A program made the translations under genes and the position numbers. The notes below the pieces were generated by a model. It was not told where the DNA came from. It ran no database searches and saw only the letters and a list, made by a program, of their open reading frames with translations. Shown in pieces: positions 1 to 9,772 of a DNA stretch of 64,000 nt (position 1 is the stretch's first letter; the number at the start of each line of letters is the position of its first letter). The stretch is taken from assembly GCF_024508335.1 (NCBI RefSeq), contig NZ_CP101988.1, positions 1,302,001 through 1,366,000 on the forward strand. Reading direction: 5' to 3'. The stretch is from Cellulomonas chengniuliangii (lineage in GTDB: Bacteria; Actinomycetota; Actinomycetes; Actinomycetales; Cellulomonadaceae).

Positions 1-1
1 G

Positions 2-1087
2 CTGGTGCCGCCCGGCTTCGACGTCAACGTCGTCGCGCAGTCCATGCGCAACCTGTGCGAATGGGGCGCCCGCCTGCTGATCCTGGGGCACGACCGGGAG
101 GCGACAGCCACTTTCGCCGAGCTGGCCTCGCGGGTGCTGCTGCTCCGTCGGATGTCGCACGGCGCCCCGGGCGAGAACGGGTTGGCGGCCGACTCCGCGG
201 AGATCGTCGCGATGGTGGGCCTCGGCGACCCCGAGGGCGCGCTGGCCCTGGCCGAGCGGGTCGGCCCAGCCCTGGAGGCCTACCGGGGGCGGCCGGAGTG
301 GCTGGCGGCCACCTGCGCGCGCGGGCTCGCGCTGACCGTCGTGGGCAGGCACGCGGAGGCGGAGGCCGTTGTCGCGGAGGTCCGTCCGGAGACGCTGACC
401 CGCGATCGGGACGTGTGGCAGACCGCCGTGGACGCGGTGCTGCTGCAGGCGGCCCGGGCCCGGTTCGGGGACCATCCGGCGGCCACGCAGGCCATCGCCA
501 TGTTCCGACGGGTCGCGCGCCGCACCTGGATCGACCGGGAGCAGCGCTTCGAGGCGCTGCTCAGCAAGGTCCGGATCCAGGAGCTCGTGGAGGAGAGCGC
601 CCGCGCCACCGCGCTGAGCTCGCGTGACGAGCTGACGGGCGTTGGCAACCGCCGGGCGATCCAGGAGTTCGTGTCCGGCGCCGAGGGCCCGGTCGCCGGC
701 GTCTTCATCGACGTGGACGACTTCAAGTGGGTCAACGACCAGCACTCGTACCTGGTGGGGGACGCGGTGCTGGTGCGCATCGCCGAGCTGCTGGGCCAGC
801 ACGCCCGCGACGAGGACCTGGTCGCGAGGTTCGGCGGCGACGAGTTCGTGATCCTGCCGGCGCCGGGCACAGTGATGACGGCGCTCGCCCTCGAGCGGCT
901 GGCTCGTCGGATCCTGGCCGGGGCGCGAGCTGCGGACTGGGACGCCCTCGCGCCTGGGCTGTCGGTGACGCTCTCGGTCGGCGTGGCCCGGGTGGAGACC
1001 GCGGAGGCGCTCTTCGACGGCCTGAGCCAGGCTGTGCGGGAGGCGAAGCGTGGCGGACGTGACCAGGTGGTCGTCGTCGGCGGATAA
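2..1087 (+). CDS. Diguanylate cyclase (GGDEF domain), 5'-truncated by the window edge
   Basis: The product would make cyclic-di-GMP from two GTP. The last ~170 residues form a GGDEF domain. The signature RFGGDEF lies at nt 827-847, and an RxxD inhibitory I-site (RDED) sits exactly five residues before GGDEF, so both catalysis and product feedback look intact. The ~200 residues before it are Ala/Leu/Arg-rich helices resembling TPR-like sensor regions, with no membrane segment visible. The frame is open to the left edge, so the true start is outside; the GTG at nt 5 is only the first start codon in view. recO begins 7 bp after the stop, so the two may be co-transcribed. Confidence 0.85.
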   Translation: MVPPGFDVNVVAQSMRNLCEWGARLLILGHDREATATFAELASRVLLLRRMSHGAPGENGLAADSAEIVAMVGLGDPEGALALAERVGPALEAYRGRPEWLAATCARGLALTVVGRHAEAEAVVAEVRPETLTRDRDVWQTAVDAVLLQAARARFGDHPAATQAIAMFRRVARRTWIDREQRFEALLSKVRIQELVEESARATALSSRDELTGVGNRRAIQEFVSGAEGPVAGVFIDVDDFKWVNDQHSYLVGDAVLVRIAELLGQHARDEDLVARFGGDEFVILPAPGTVMTALALERLARRILAGARAADWDALAPGLSVTLSVGVARVETAEALFDGLSQAVREAKRGGRDQVVVVGG

Positions 1088-1094
1088 TGTCCGG

Positions 1095-1826
1095 GTGAGC
1101 CTCTACCGCGACGAGGCCATCGTGCTGCGCACCCTCAAGCTGGGTGAGGCCGATCGCATCGTGACCCTTCTGACCCGCGCCCACGGCAAGGTCCGTGCCG
1201 TGGGCAAGGGCGTGCGCCGCACGTCCTCGCGGTTCGGCTCCCGGCTCGAGCCGTTCATGCACATCGACGTGCAGCTCAACACCGGCCGGTCTCTCGACCT
1301 GGTCACGCAGGTCGAGACCATCGGGCCCTACGGGCGGCCGATCTGTGAGGACTACGCGCTCTACACCGCGGGGACGGTGATGCTCGAGACCGCGGAGCGG
1401 CTGGTCGAGGACGAGCACGAGCCCTCCGTGCAGCAGTACTGGCTGCTGGTGGGAGCGGTCCGCTCGCTCTCGACCCGTGAGCACGCCCCCGGCCTGGTCC
1501 TCGACTCCTACCTGCTGCGCGCCCTGGCGATCGCCGGGTGGGCGCCGAGCTTCGCCGATTGCGCTCGATGCGGCCGCCCGGGGCCCCACACCTCGTTCGC
1601 CATCGCGCAGGGTGGCGCCGTGTGCCAGGCCTGCCGGCCGCCGGGCGCCACCTCGCCCGCGAACGAGACGTTCACGCTGCTCGCCGCGCTGCTCGCGGGG
1701 CAGTGGGACGTGGCGGAGGCCAGCGCCGAGCGGCACCGACGCGAGGCCGACGGCCTGGTCGCGGCATACTGCCAGTTCCACCTCGAGCGCCAGCTGCGCT
1801 CGTTGCCCATGGTCGAGAGGGTCTGA
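1095..1826 (+). CDS. recO: DNA repair protein RecO
   Basis: RecO helps load RecA on SSB-coated single strands in the RecFOR recombination-repair pathway. The 243-residue protein has the family N-terminal OB fold ([20 protein letters not shown]) and, around residue 155-185, a CxxC...CxxC zinc site (CARC, CQAC). The GTG at 1095 is chosen because it places the family-typical N terminus [10 protein letters not shown] first; an in-frame ATG at 1050 would lie inside the upstream GGDEF gene. The stop overlaps the uppS start by one base (TGATG), showing translational coupling. The recO-uppS order is standard in actinobacteria. Confidence 0.95.
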   Translation: MSLYRDEAIVLRTLKLGEADRIVTLLTRAHGKVRAVGKGVRRTSSRFGSRLEPFMHIDVQLNTGRSLDLVTQVETIGPYGRPICEDYALYTAGTVMLETAERLVEDEHEPSVQQYWLLVGAVRSLSTREHAPGLVLDSYLLRALAIAGWAPSFADCARCGRPGPHTSFAIAQGGAVCQACRPPGATSPANETFTLLAALLAGQWDVAEASAERHRREADGLVAAYCQFHLERQLRSLPMVERV

Positions 1827-2599
1827 TGCCGATCGCACCGCCGCCGCACCCCAGCGGCGCACGTCCCCCTGCCATCCCCGCGGAGCTGGTGCCGCAGCAC
1901 GTCGCGATCGTCATGGACGGCAACGGCCGGTGGGCCAACGCCCGTGGCCTGCCGCGCACCGCAGGCCACGCGGCCGGCGAGGCCTCGCTGCTCGACGTCG
2001 TGGCGGGGGCCATCGAGATCGGCGTCAAGCACGTCTCCGCGTACGCGTTCTCCACCGAGAACTGGAAGCGCTCGCCAGACGAGGTCCGCTTCCTGATGGG
2101 GTTCAACCGGGACGTGCTGCGCCGCCAGCGGGACACCATGAACGACTGGGGCGTGCGGGTGCGCTGGGCCGGGCGCCGGCCGCGGCTGTGGCGCTCGGTG
2201 ATCAAGGAGCTGGAGACGGCCGAGCAGCTCACGCGCGGCAACGACACGTGCACCCTGACGATGTGCGTGAACTACGGCGGCCGCGCGGAGATCACCGACG
2301 CGGTGCAGGCCATCGCCCGTGAGGTCGCGGCGGGCCGCCTGGACCCGTCGAAGATCAGCGAGAAGACCATCGCGCGGCACCTCGACGAGCCCGACCTGCC
2401 CGATGTCGACCTGTTCCTGCGCACGTCGGGGGAGCAGCGCACCTCCAACTTCATGCTCTGGCAGTCCGCGTACGCCGAGCTGGTGTTCCTGGACGAGCCG
2501 TGGCCCGAGGTCGACCGCCGACACCTGTGGCGGGCGGTCGAGACGTACGCACGGCGCGACCGTCGTTACGGGGGAGCGGTCGACCAGCCCGTCGCGTAG
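1826..2599 (+). CDS. uppS: Isoprenyl transferase (cis-prenyl diphosphate synthase)
   Basis: Cis-prenyltransferase of 257 residues that elongates allylic diphosphates with isopentenyl diphosphate to make the polyprenyl carrier for peptidoglycan and arabinan/teichoic precursors. The catalytic loop [12 protein letters not shown] is present with the Mg-binding Asp at residue 31, along with [16 protein letters not shown] and the C-terminal [11 protein letters not shown] segment. The ATG overlaps the recO stop by one base. Actinobacteria often carry two paralogues (short-chain Z-farnesyl and long-chain decaprenyl); which one this is cannot be decided from sequence alone. Confidence 0.93.
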   Translation: MPIAPPPHPSGARPPAIPAELVPQHVAIVMDGNGRWANARGLPRTAGHAAGEASLLDVVAGAIEIGVKHVSAYAFSTENWKRSPDEVRFLMGFNRDVLRRQRDTMNDWGVRVRWAGRRPRLWRSVIKELETAEQLTRGNDTCTLTMCVNYGGRAEITDAVQAIAREVAAGRLDPSKISEKTIARHLDEPDLPDVDLFLRTSGEQRTSNFMLWQSAYAELVFLDEPWPEVDRRHLWRAVETYARRDRRYGGAVDQPVA

Positions 2600-2629
2600 G
2601 CGTCGGCGGGCGCCGCTAGTGTGCTGGAC

Positions 2630-2986
2630 ATGACGCTCACGGTGGAGATGGTCACGTTCGACGCGCTGGACGCCCCGATGCTCGCCCGGTGGTGGGCGGC
2701 CCAGACCGGAGGGGTGGTCCAGGGGGAGCCCGACGCCCCCTTCGTCGTCGTCAGCCCTGGGACGCCCGGAGGACCGAACCTCGGGTTCCAGCAGGTGGCG
2801 TCGCCGACCCGCGGGAAGAACCGCGTGCACGTCGACCTCTCGGCGCCCGACCGGGCGGCAGAGGTCGCCCGCCTGACCGGGGACGGCGCGACATTCGTCG
2901 CCGACCACCGCGAGGACGGCTTCGCGTGGACGGTGCTCGCGGATCCCGAGGGCAACCAGTTCTGCGTCTCGGGCCCGCACTCCTGA
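2630..2986 (+). CDS. VOC (glyoxalase-fold) family protein
   Basis: A short protein of about 118 residues with one vicinal-oxygen-chelate fold. Visible features are the N-terminal strand VEMVTFDALD, the helix with AxWWAAQTGG, the central HVDLSAPD strand and the C-terminal VLADPEGNQFCV strand typical of this superfamily. The metal ligands resemble uncharacterised actinobacterial glyoxalase-like proteins, so the substrate is unknown. The ATG at 2630 is preferred over the GTG at 2621. A second, different VOC protein lies at 47236-47643. Confidence 0.8.
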   Translation: MTLTVEMVTFDALDAPMLARWWAAQTGGVVQGEPDAPFVVVSPGTPGGPNLGFQQVASPTRGKNRVHVDLSAPDRAAEVARLTGDGATFVADHREDGFAWTVLADPEGNQFCVSGPHS

Positions 2987-2990
2987 GCGG

Positions 2991-3551
2991 TCAGCCGCCG
3001 GTGCGCTGCCCGGCCGGCACCGCGCCGTCGCGGCGCGCCGCGCGGCGTCGGGACCACCAGAACGCGCCGGCCGCGAGCAGGAGGCCCGCCGCGGCGAGGC
3101 CCCACGGGGACTCCGCGGCGAGCGCCGCCGCGGCCCACACGGCGCCGAGCCCGACCGTCCCCCAGATGAAGGCCCAGGCGACGCACCCCGGCAGCGAGGC
3201 GATCGTGAATCGGCCGTAGGGCATGCGGGCCATCCCGGCGGCGATGAAGACGGCGGTCTGCGCGCCGACGGTCAGGTAGGCCAGGGTCACGGCGAGCGGG
3301 CCCCAGCGGTGCACGGCGCGCGAGGCGCGCTGCGCGGACACCGTCGAGCCCCAGTCGGCGGTGCGGGCATGGGCGACGGCCCACCAGCGCGGGCCCCGGC
3401 CTGTCGCGGCCAGGCGGCCGGCGCCCTCGGACGCGGCCCGGCCCGCCCAGTACGTCAGGTGCGAGCGGGCGAACACGATCACGGTGAGCACCATGATGAC
3501 GACCCAGAACGGTCGCCCGCCCAGGCCGTACGCCTCGGCTACGTCGGTCAC
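2991..3551 (-). CDS. DedA/VTT-domain membrane protein
   Basis: Integral membrane protein of about 186 residues with a SNARE-associated/VTT (DedA) domain. DedA proteins are implicated in lipid carrier flipping and envelope homeostasis. A first membrane segment (FWVVIMVLTVIVFA) leads the protein; the re-entrant family core follows (AVFIAAGMARMPYGRF and the GCVAWAFIWGTVGLG helix), then a last hydrophobic helix and an Arg-rich cytoplasmic tail. The GTG at 3551 is the most plausible start, since it precedes the first membrane segment by about 15 residues; no strong ribosome site decides it. It lies 44 bp downstream of znuB in the same direction and may be read through from the zinc operon. Confidence 0.8.
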   Translation of the reverse strand: MTDVAEAYGLGGRPFWVVIMVLTVIVFARSHLTYWAGRAASEGAGRLAATGRGPRWWAVAHARTADWGSTVSAQRASRAVHRWGPLAVTLAYLTVGAQTAVFIAAGMARMPYGRFTIASLPGCVAWAFIWGTVGLGAVWAAAALAAESPWGLAAAGLLLAAGAFWWSRRRAARRDGAVPAGQRTGG

Positions 3552-3595
3552 GGGCGTCGAGTCTACGAGCCGCGCCTGTGCGGCGGCCTGGGCCC

Positions 3596-4516
3596 TCAGT
3601 CTCTTGCCGTGGACGCCAGGACCACGTCGTCCTCGACCTCTGGGTGCGGGTCCTCGCGCTGGGCGGGCCGGTGGATCAGCGGGCGCAGGGTCGCGGCGAC
3701 GGCGTACACGACGATCGCGAGCACGACGATCGTCGCGCCGGGCGGGTAGTCCTGCCAGTACGTGACGGACAGCCCGACCACGCTCACCGCCACCCCGATC
3801 GCGCTGGCCAGGGCCATGGTGCGGCCGAACGAGCGGGCGAAGACCTGCGCGATGGCCACCGGGACGATCATCAGGGCGCTGACGAGCAGGAGCCCGACGA
3901 CGCGCATCGCGATGGTGACCGTCAGCGCGGCGACCGTGGCGATGAGCATGTTGAGGAACCGGACGGGCAGCCCGGAGCCCCGTGCGAACTCCTCGTCGTA
4001 GCTGACCGAGAACAGTGCGGTGCGCAGCCCGACCCCCGCGGCCAGCACGATGAGCGCCAGCCCTGCCGTCCACCACAGGTCGCCGCCCGAGACGGTCGAG
4101 ATGGAGCCGAACAGGTAGGCCATGAGGTTCGCGTTGGTGCCCCCGGCGACCTTGATCAGCAGCACGCCGCCCGCGATGCCGCCGTAGAACATGATGGCCA
4201 GCGCCAGGTCGCCGCTCGTGCGGCCGCGCTCCCGCACGAGTTCGATGACCACCGAGCCCACGACGGCCGCCACCACAGCGCCGGGCACCGCCAGCGTGTC
4301 GTCCTGGGCGAGGTTCGCCCAGTTCCCCACGAGCCACCCGAGAGCGACGCCGGTGAGCGCCACGTGGCCGATGCCGTCGCCCATCAGGGCGAGGCGTCGC
4401 TGCACCAAGAACGTCCCCACCACGGGAGCGGCGGCGCCGACGAGCAGCGCGGCGAGGAGCGCCCGCTGCATCAGCGGCCACTCGAGCATGGTGATGATCT
4501 GGTCGAGCCAGGTCAT
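3596..4516 (-). CDS. znuB: Zinc/manganese ABC transporter permease (ZnuB type)
   Basis: Membrane permease of 306 residues from the ABC-3 family, the channel of a high-affinity Zn(II) importer. It has eight or more hydrophobic helices, starting with WPLMQRALLAALLVGAAAPVVG, and carries the ABC-3 signature region MGDGIGHVALTGVALG near residues 45-60. Its start overlaps the end of the ATPase gene by 4 bp, so the three genes at 6284-3596 form one translationally coupled operon. Choice of zinc rather than manganese rests on the His-rich binding protein and the Zur-like boxes upstream. Confidence 0.92.
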   Translation of the reverse strand: MTWLDQIITMLEWPLMQRALLAALLVGAAAPVVGTFLVQRRLALMGDGIGHVALTGVALGWLVGNWANLAQDDTLAVPGAVVAAVVGSVVIELVRERGRTSGDLALAIMFYGGIAGGVLLIKVAGGTNANLMAYLFGSISTVSGGDLWWTAGLALIVLAAGVGLRTALFSVSYDEEFARGSGLPVRFLNMLIATVAALTVTIAMRVVGLLLVSALMIVPVAIAQVFARSFGRTMALASAIGVAVSVVGLSVTYWQDYPPGATIVVLAIVVYAVAATLRPLIHRPAQREDPHPEVEDDVVLASTARD

Positions 4517-5319
4517 GGGGTGACCTCGATGGTGATCGTGGGACCGGCGCCGGGCGTCTCGGGGTCCGCGTGGGGGTGGGTGTGGTCGTGCCCGGGCTCG
4601 GCGTGCTCGTCGCGGGCGTGGGGCGGCGCGCCGTCGTGCACGAGCCTGCCGTGCCGCAGGACCAGCGCGCGCTGGATCAAGGGCGCGAAGGGCCCGAGCT
4701 CGTGGAGGATCACCAGCACCGTCGCGCCGTCCGCGTGTAGCCGCTGGACGGTGTCGACGAAGGTCTGCTGGGTGGGGATGTCGATGCCGGACGTGGGCTC
4801 GTCCAGGACGAGGAGGTCGGGGGAGCGCACCAGTGCGCGCGCGATCAGCACGCGCTGCTGCTGCCCGCCGGAGAGCTCGTGCACGGGGCGGCGGGCCTTG
4901 TCGGCCATTCCGACCTGCTCGAGGGCGGCTTGCGCCCGGGCCCGGGCGTCCCGTGGGGGCCGCAGCCGCCGACCCGTGAGCAGCCCGGAGGTGACGACCT
5001 CGATCGCGTTGGCGGGGACGCCCGTGGCCGCGGGCAGTCGCTGCGGCACGTAGCCGACCCGCTTCCACGGGACGCCGGCGCCGAGCGGCTGGCCGAAGAG
5101 GCGCACCGTCCCCGAGTCGACGGGCACGATGCCGAGCAGGGCACGCACCAGCGTCGACTTGCCGGAGCCGTTGGCGCCCAGCAGGGCGACGACCTCCCCG
5201 GGGCCGACGGCCACGTCGATCCCGCTGAGGATCTGCTGGCCGCCGAGGGCGACCCCGAGTCCCTCGACCTGGATGACCGGGGTGTCGGCGCGGGCGGGCT
5301 CGGCCGGGGCGGTGCTCAT
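4513..5319 (-). CDS. znuC: Zinc ABC transporter ATP-binding protein (ZnuC type)
   Basis: ATPase of 268 residues that powers zinc import. Walker A (GANGSGKST), Q-loop region (YVPQRLP), ABC signature (LSGGQQQR) and Walker B (LLVLDEPTSG) are all present in order. The C terminus carries an unusual His/Asp/Glu-rich tail of about 40 residues (HARDEHAEPGHDHTHPHADP), which looks like a metal-binding or sensing extension beyond the normal ZnuC end. The gene overlaps both neighbours by 4 bp. Confidence 0.93.
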   Translation of the reverse strand: MSTAPAEPARADTPVIQVEGLGVALGGQQILSGIDVAVGPGEVVALLGANGSGKSTLVRALLGIVPVDSGTVRLFGQPLGAGVPWKRVGYVPQRLPAATGVPANAIEVVTSGLLTGRRLRPPRDARARAQAALEQVGMADKARRPVHELSGGQQQRVLIARALVRSPDLLVLDEPTSGIDIPTQQTFVDTVQRLHADGATVLVILHELGPFAPLIQRALVLRHGRLVHDGAPPHARDEHAEPGHDHTHPHADPETPGAGPTITIEVTP

Positions 5320-6284
5320 GAGCAGCCCAGCGCCGTCTGCAGGGCCTGGAGGTTGTCCTCGGCCACCGAGAAGTAGGTCTGCGAGCCGCTGACGCCTTCC
5401 AGGGGGTCGAGCACTGCCGACTCGATGCCGAGGTCGGTGGCGAGCGTCTGGGCCACCTTGGGGCTGACGAGCGCCTCGAAGAAGATCGTGGTCACTCCCT
5501 CACGTTCGACCACGTCGTGGATCTCCACCAGTCGGGCCGGGGAGGGCTCGGCCTCGGGGTCGACGCCGGAGATCCCGACCTCCTCGAGGCCGTATCGGTC
5601 CGCGAGGTATCCGAAGGCGGTGTGCGTGGTCACGAAGACGCGGCGCTCGCAGGCGGCGAGGCCCTCCTCGAAGGCGGTGTCGAGCTCCCCGAGGCGCGAG
5701 GCCAGCGCGGCCGCGTTCGCCTCGAACTCGGCGGCGCCGTCGGGGTCGAGCTCGCTGAGCTGGGCCGCCACGGCCTGGGCCACCGGCGCGAGCAGCGTCG
5801 GGTCGAGCCAGAAGTGCGGGTCGAGGTCGCCGTGGTCGTGGCCGTCGTGCGCGTGGTCGTGCTCGTCCTCGCCGGCGTGCGCCTCGTGGCCGTGCTCGTC
5901 GACCTCCTCGACGTTCTCCTCGGAGAACGGGACCAGCGTGGTGGCGTCCGCGGCGTCGACGACGTGCGCGGGGCCAGCGGACTCGACAGCCTCGTCCACG
6001 GAGGGCTGGAATCCGGAGAGGTAGACCACCAGGTCGGCCGAGCGCAGCGAGCTCACCTGGCTGGGGGACAGCTCGAGATCGTGCGGCTCGGCGCCGGGCG
6101 GGGTCAGCGAGGACACGTCGACACGGTCGCCGCCGACCTCCTGGGCGACGAACTGCAGCGGGTAGAACGACGCGGAGACGGAGAGCCGGCCGTCCGAGCC
6201 CTCCGGCCCGGCGCATCCGGTGAGGGCGAGGGCGGCGAGCGTGAGGCCGCAGGTGGGGGCCAACAGGCCGCGTCGGGAGAGCAT
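5316..6284 (-). CDS. znuA: Zinc ABC transporter substrate-binding lipoprotein (ZnuA type)
   Basis: Cluster A-I metal-binding lipoprotein of about 322 residues. It begins with a signal peptide ending in a lipobox (LALTGC), so the mature protein should be anchored on the outer face of the membrane. The His-rich loop near residues 130-160 (HGHEAHAGEDEHDHAHDGHD) is typical of zinc rather than manganese binders, followed by the conserved DPHFWLDP. The ATG at 6284 is used; an in-frame ATG at 6293 is also possible. The start codon lies inside the second Zur-like box, so repressor binding would cover both promoter and initiation region. First gene of the znuACB operon. Confidence 0.92.
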   Translation of the reverse strand: MLSRRGLLAPTCGLTLAALALTGCAGPEGSDGRLSVSASFYPLQFVAQEVGGDRVDVSSLTPPGAEPHDLELSPSQVSSLRSADLVVYLSGFQPSVDEAVESAGPAHVVDAADATTLVPFSEENVEEVDEHGHEAHAGEDEHDHAHDGHDHGDLDPHFWLDPTLLAPVAQAVAAQLSELDPDGAAEFEANAAALASRLGELDTAFEEGLAACERRVFVTTHTAFGYLADRYGLEEVGISGVDPEAEPSPARLVEIHDVVEREGVTTIFFEALVSPKVAQTLATDLGIESAVLDPLEGVSGSQTYFSVAEDNLQALQTALGCS

Positions 6285-6319
6285 GACGATCATTCTCATT
6301 AGTGTGAGAATCATTGTCA
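6284..6319. promoter_or_regulatory. Two tandem Zur-like boxes at the znuA start
   Basis: Two 15-bp palindromic boxes match the actinobacterial Zur pattern TGAnAATnATTnTCA. The box at 6305-6319 (TGAGAATCATTGTCA) is a perfect match; the box at 6284-6298 (TGACGATCATTCTCA) has one deviation. Their centres are 21 bp apart, two helical turns, which would place two Zur dimers on the same DNA face. They lie between znuA and the divergent glyS gene. Zinc-dependent repression of znuACB is the natural reading. No zur gene is in the window. Confidence 0.8.
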
Positions 6320-6433
6320 ATCTGGCCCGGACCTGCAGCCGCGGAGGCGACCACCCCCACCGCGCCCCGGTAACCTCGTCCCGGAGCCTCCACCAGCCAG
6401 GCGGGGGCACGCGAACCAAAGTGAGTGTGAGCT

Positions 6434-7816
<1,383 letters not shown>

Positions 7817-7826
7817 CACGCGGGAT

Positions 7827-7862
7827 GTGAGGGGCGCGCCGCATCTGCGGCGCGCCCCTCAC
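7827..7862. terminator. Strong GC hairpin after glyS
   Basis: A near-perfect inverted repeat: 7827-7843 pairs with 7846-7862 around a tiny loop, about 15-17 bp of mostly GC pairs. It starts 10 bp after the glyS stop and ends 28 bp before the next gene, without a long T tract. Likely glyS terminator or mRNA 3' stabiliser. Confidence 0.7.
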
Positions 7863-7889
7863 GTCGTCCCCTGGGGTAGTTTCGCCGGC

Positions 7890-8438
7890 ATGGCAGCGCA
7901 CGATCACGTGGACGAGCAGGGGCGCGTCGAGCCGCCGGTGGCCGACGGCGAGGTGGCGACGCTGCTGGGCTTCCTGGACTTCCAGCGCGCCACCCTCGCG
8001 TGGAAGTGCTCGGGCCTCGACGCGGACGCGCTCACCGCCACGACTGGCGCCTCGTCGATGACGCTGGGCGGGCTGCTCAAGCACCTGGCGCTCGTCGAGC
8101 ACGACTGGTTCTCGCGGTCCCTGCACGGGCTGGACCGGGGCGAGCCGTGGGGGTCGGTGGACTGGGCCTCCGACCCGGACTGGGAGTGGCGCACCGCCGA
8201 CGACGACGCCCCCGAGCGGCTCCTGGCGCTGTGGGAGGGCGAGGTCGCCCGCTCCCGCGAGCTCACCGCCCAGGCTCTCGCCGATGACGGGCTCGACACG
8301 CTGGCGCGGCGCTCCTGGAAGGACGGCAGGACGCCGAGCCTGCGCTGGATCCTGGTCCACATGATCGAGGAGTACGCGCGCCACAACGGCCACGCGGACC
8401 TGCTCCGAGAGTCCGTCGACGGGCAGGTCGGCGAGTAG
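7890..8438 (+). CDS. DinB/DUF664 family protein, likely mycothiol-dependent
   Basis: A 182-residue four-helix DinB-fold protein of the DUF664 group, which in actinobacteria contains mycothiol-dependent transferases. Recognisable parts are FLDFQRATLAWKCSGLD, the LLKHLALVEHDWF helix with the first metal His, and the C-terminal EEYARHNGHADLLRE with the HxxxH pair. The three His residues expected to bind a divalent metal are present. The ATG at 7890 sits directly behind a -10-like element (TAGTTT), suggesting a leaderless mRNA. Substrate unknown. It ends 5 bp before the next gene. Confidence 0.82.
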   Translation: MAAHDHVDEQGRVEPPVADGEVATLLGFLDFQRATLAWKCSGLDADALTATTGASSMTLGGLLKHLALVEHDWFSRSLHGLDRGEPWGSVDWASDPDWEWRTADDDAPERLLALWEGEVARSRELTAQALADDGLDTLARRSWKDGRTPSLRWILVHMIEEYARHNGHADLLRESVDGQVGE

Positions 8439-8443
8439 ACAGC

Positions 8444-9772
8444 GTGCCGACTCCGTCCCACCCCACCCCTGTGCCCGGCGCCCAGAGCCCTGGCCGGCCC
8501 CTCGCGCACGCCCACGCGCACGCCCACGGCGGCGCCGGCGAGGGCGTCCGCGTGGACGGCCGGGTCCGGGCGGTGCTCGCGGCCGTGCTGGCCCCGGCGC
8601 TCGCCCTCACGCTGCTCGGGGCGTGGCTGCTCTGGCCTGACGCCGAGTCGCCGACCCTGACCACCCTCGCCCCCGGGTCCAGCTATGCCCGGGTCGAGGT
8701 GCTCGCCGTGGACCCGGCCGTCGCAGCCGAGGACCAGGTCAGCGCGCGTGGCCCCGACGGGCAGCCGACGGCCGTTCTCGTGCCGCCCGAGCAACTGCCC
8801 GAGATCAAGCCCGGCGACATGCTCGTCGTGATGCGGCTCCCCATGACGGACGCCGACGGCGCCGTGGGCACCGCCCACGTCTTCGTGGACTTCGTGCGAG
8901 GCCCCCCGATGGCGGTGCTCGCCGCCGTCTTCGCCGTCTTGGTGGTGGCCGTGGCGCGATGGCGGGGCGTGGCCGCGATCGCGGGGCTCGGCGTCTCGCT
9001 GGCCGGCATCGGCGCGTTCATGCTCCCCGCCCTGCTCCAGGGCCGGCCCGCCGTGCCGGTGGCCCTCGTGACGGCCACAGGGCTCATGTTCGTGCTGCTC
9101 TACCTCGCGCACGGGTTCTCCGCGCGCACTTCGACCGCGCTGGTCGGCACACTGGGCGGCCTGGTCGCCACCTCGGCACTCGCCGCCTGGGCCACGGGCG
9201 CCGCGCAGCTCACCGGGCTGGTCGGCCAGGACTCGCTCGACCTGCAGCACTACGCGCCCCTGGTGACGCTCCGCGACGTGCTGCTGTGCGGCATCGTGCT
9301 CGCGGGCCTGGGCGTGCTCAACGACGTGACGATCACCCAGGCGTCGGCCGTGTGGGAGCTGCACGCCGGCGTGCCCACGATGTCGCGCGCCGAGCTGTTC
9401 CGCCGCGGCATGCGGATCGGGCGCGACCACATCGCCTCGACCGTCTACACGGTGGCCTTCGCGTACCTCGGCGCGTCGCTGCCGCTGATCCTGCTGGTGA
9501 GCATGTCCGACCGTCCGCTGCTCGCGTCGTTGACCAGCGGGGAGATCGCCGAGGAGGTGGTCCGCACGCTCGTGGGGTCGATCGGCCTCGTGCTGGCGAT
9601 CCCGCTGACCACGGCCGTGGCCGCCATGGTCGTCAGCGCGCGCCGGTCAGTGACTGTGCCCGCCGTGACCGTGACCGGCGTGGACGCGCCCCGCCCCGCG
9701 GCCGCGCAGACGGAGCCCGACCCCATCCTCAGCCGTGACATCGGCCCCGTCCGCGGCGACGTCGACGGGTGA
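8444..9772 (+). CDS. YibE/F family membrane protein (copy 1)
   Basis: A 442-residue multi-span protein of the YibE/F family, whose function is unknown. The N terminus before the first helix has a His run (HAHAHAHAHGG). One membrane helix is followed by an extracytoplasmic domain of about 100 residues and then seven or so helices with the family core GVLNDVTITQASAVWELHA and RIGRDHIASTVYT. It lies 5 bp after the DUF664 gene and probably shares its mRNA. Its last 126 bp overlap the 3' end of the opposing paralogue at 9647-10945. GTG start at 8444. Confidence 0.85.
   Translation: MPTPSHPTPVPGAQSPGRPLAHAHAHAHGGAGEGVRVDGRVRAVLAAVLAPALALTLLGAWLLWPDAESPTLTTLAPGSSYARVEVLAVDPAVAAEDQVSARGPDGQPTAVLVPPEQLPEIKPGDMLVVMRLPMTDADGAVGTAHVFVDFVRGPPMAVLAAVFAVLVVAVARWRGVAAIAGLGVSLAGIGAFMLPALLQGRPAVPVALVTATGLMFVLLYLAHGFSARTSTALVGTLGGLVATSALAAWATGAAQLTGLVGQDSLDLQHYAPLVTLRDVLLCGIVLAGLGVLNDVTITQASAVWELHAGVPTMSRAELFRRGMRIGRDHIASTVYTVAFAYLGASLPLILLVSMSDRPLLASLTSGEIAEEVVRTLVGSIGLVLAIPLTTAVAAMVVSARRSVTVPAVTVTGVDAPRPAAAQTEPDPILSRDIGPVRGDVDG

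Noticed and set aside
8501-8535. CACGCCCACGCGCACGCCCAC-like repetition, considered as a repeat array
   Set aside because: It is a short low-complexity stretch that encodes the His/Ala run of the YibE/F protein. No spacer-repeat order exists, and no CRISPR array was found anywhere.
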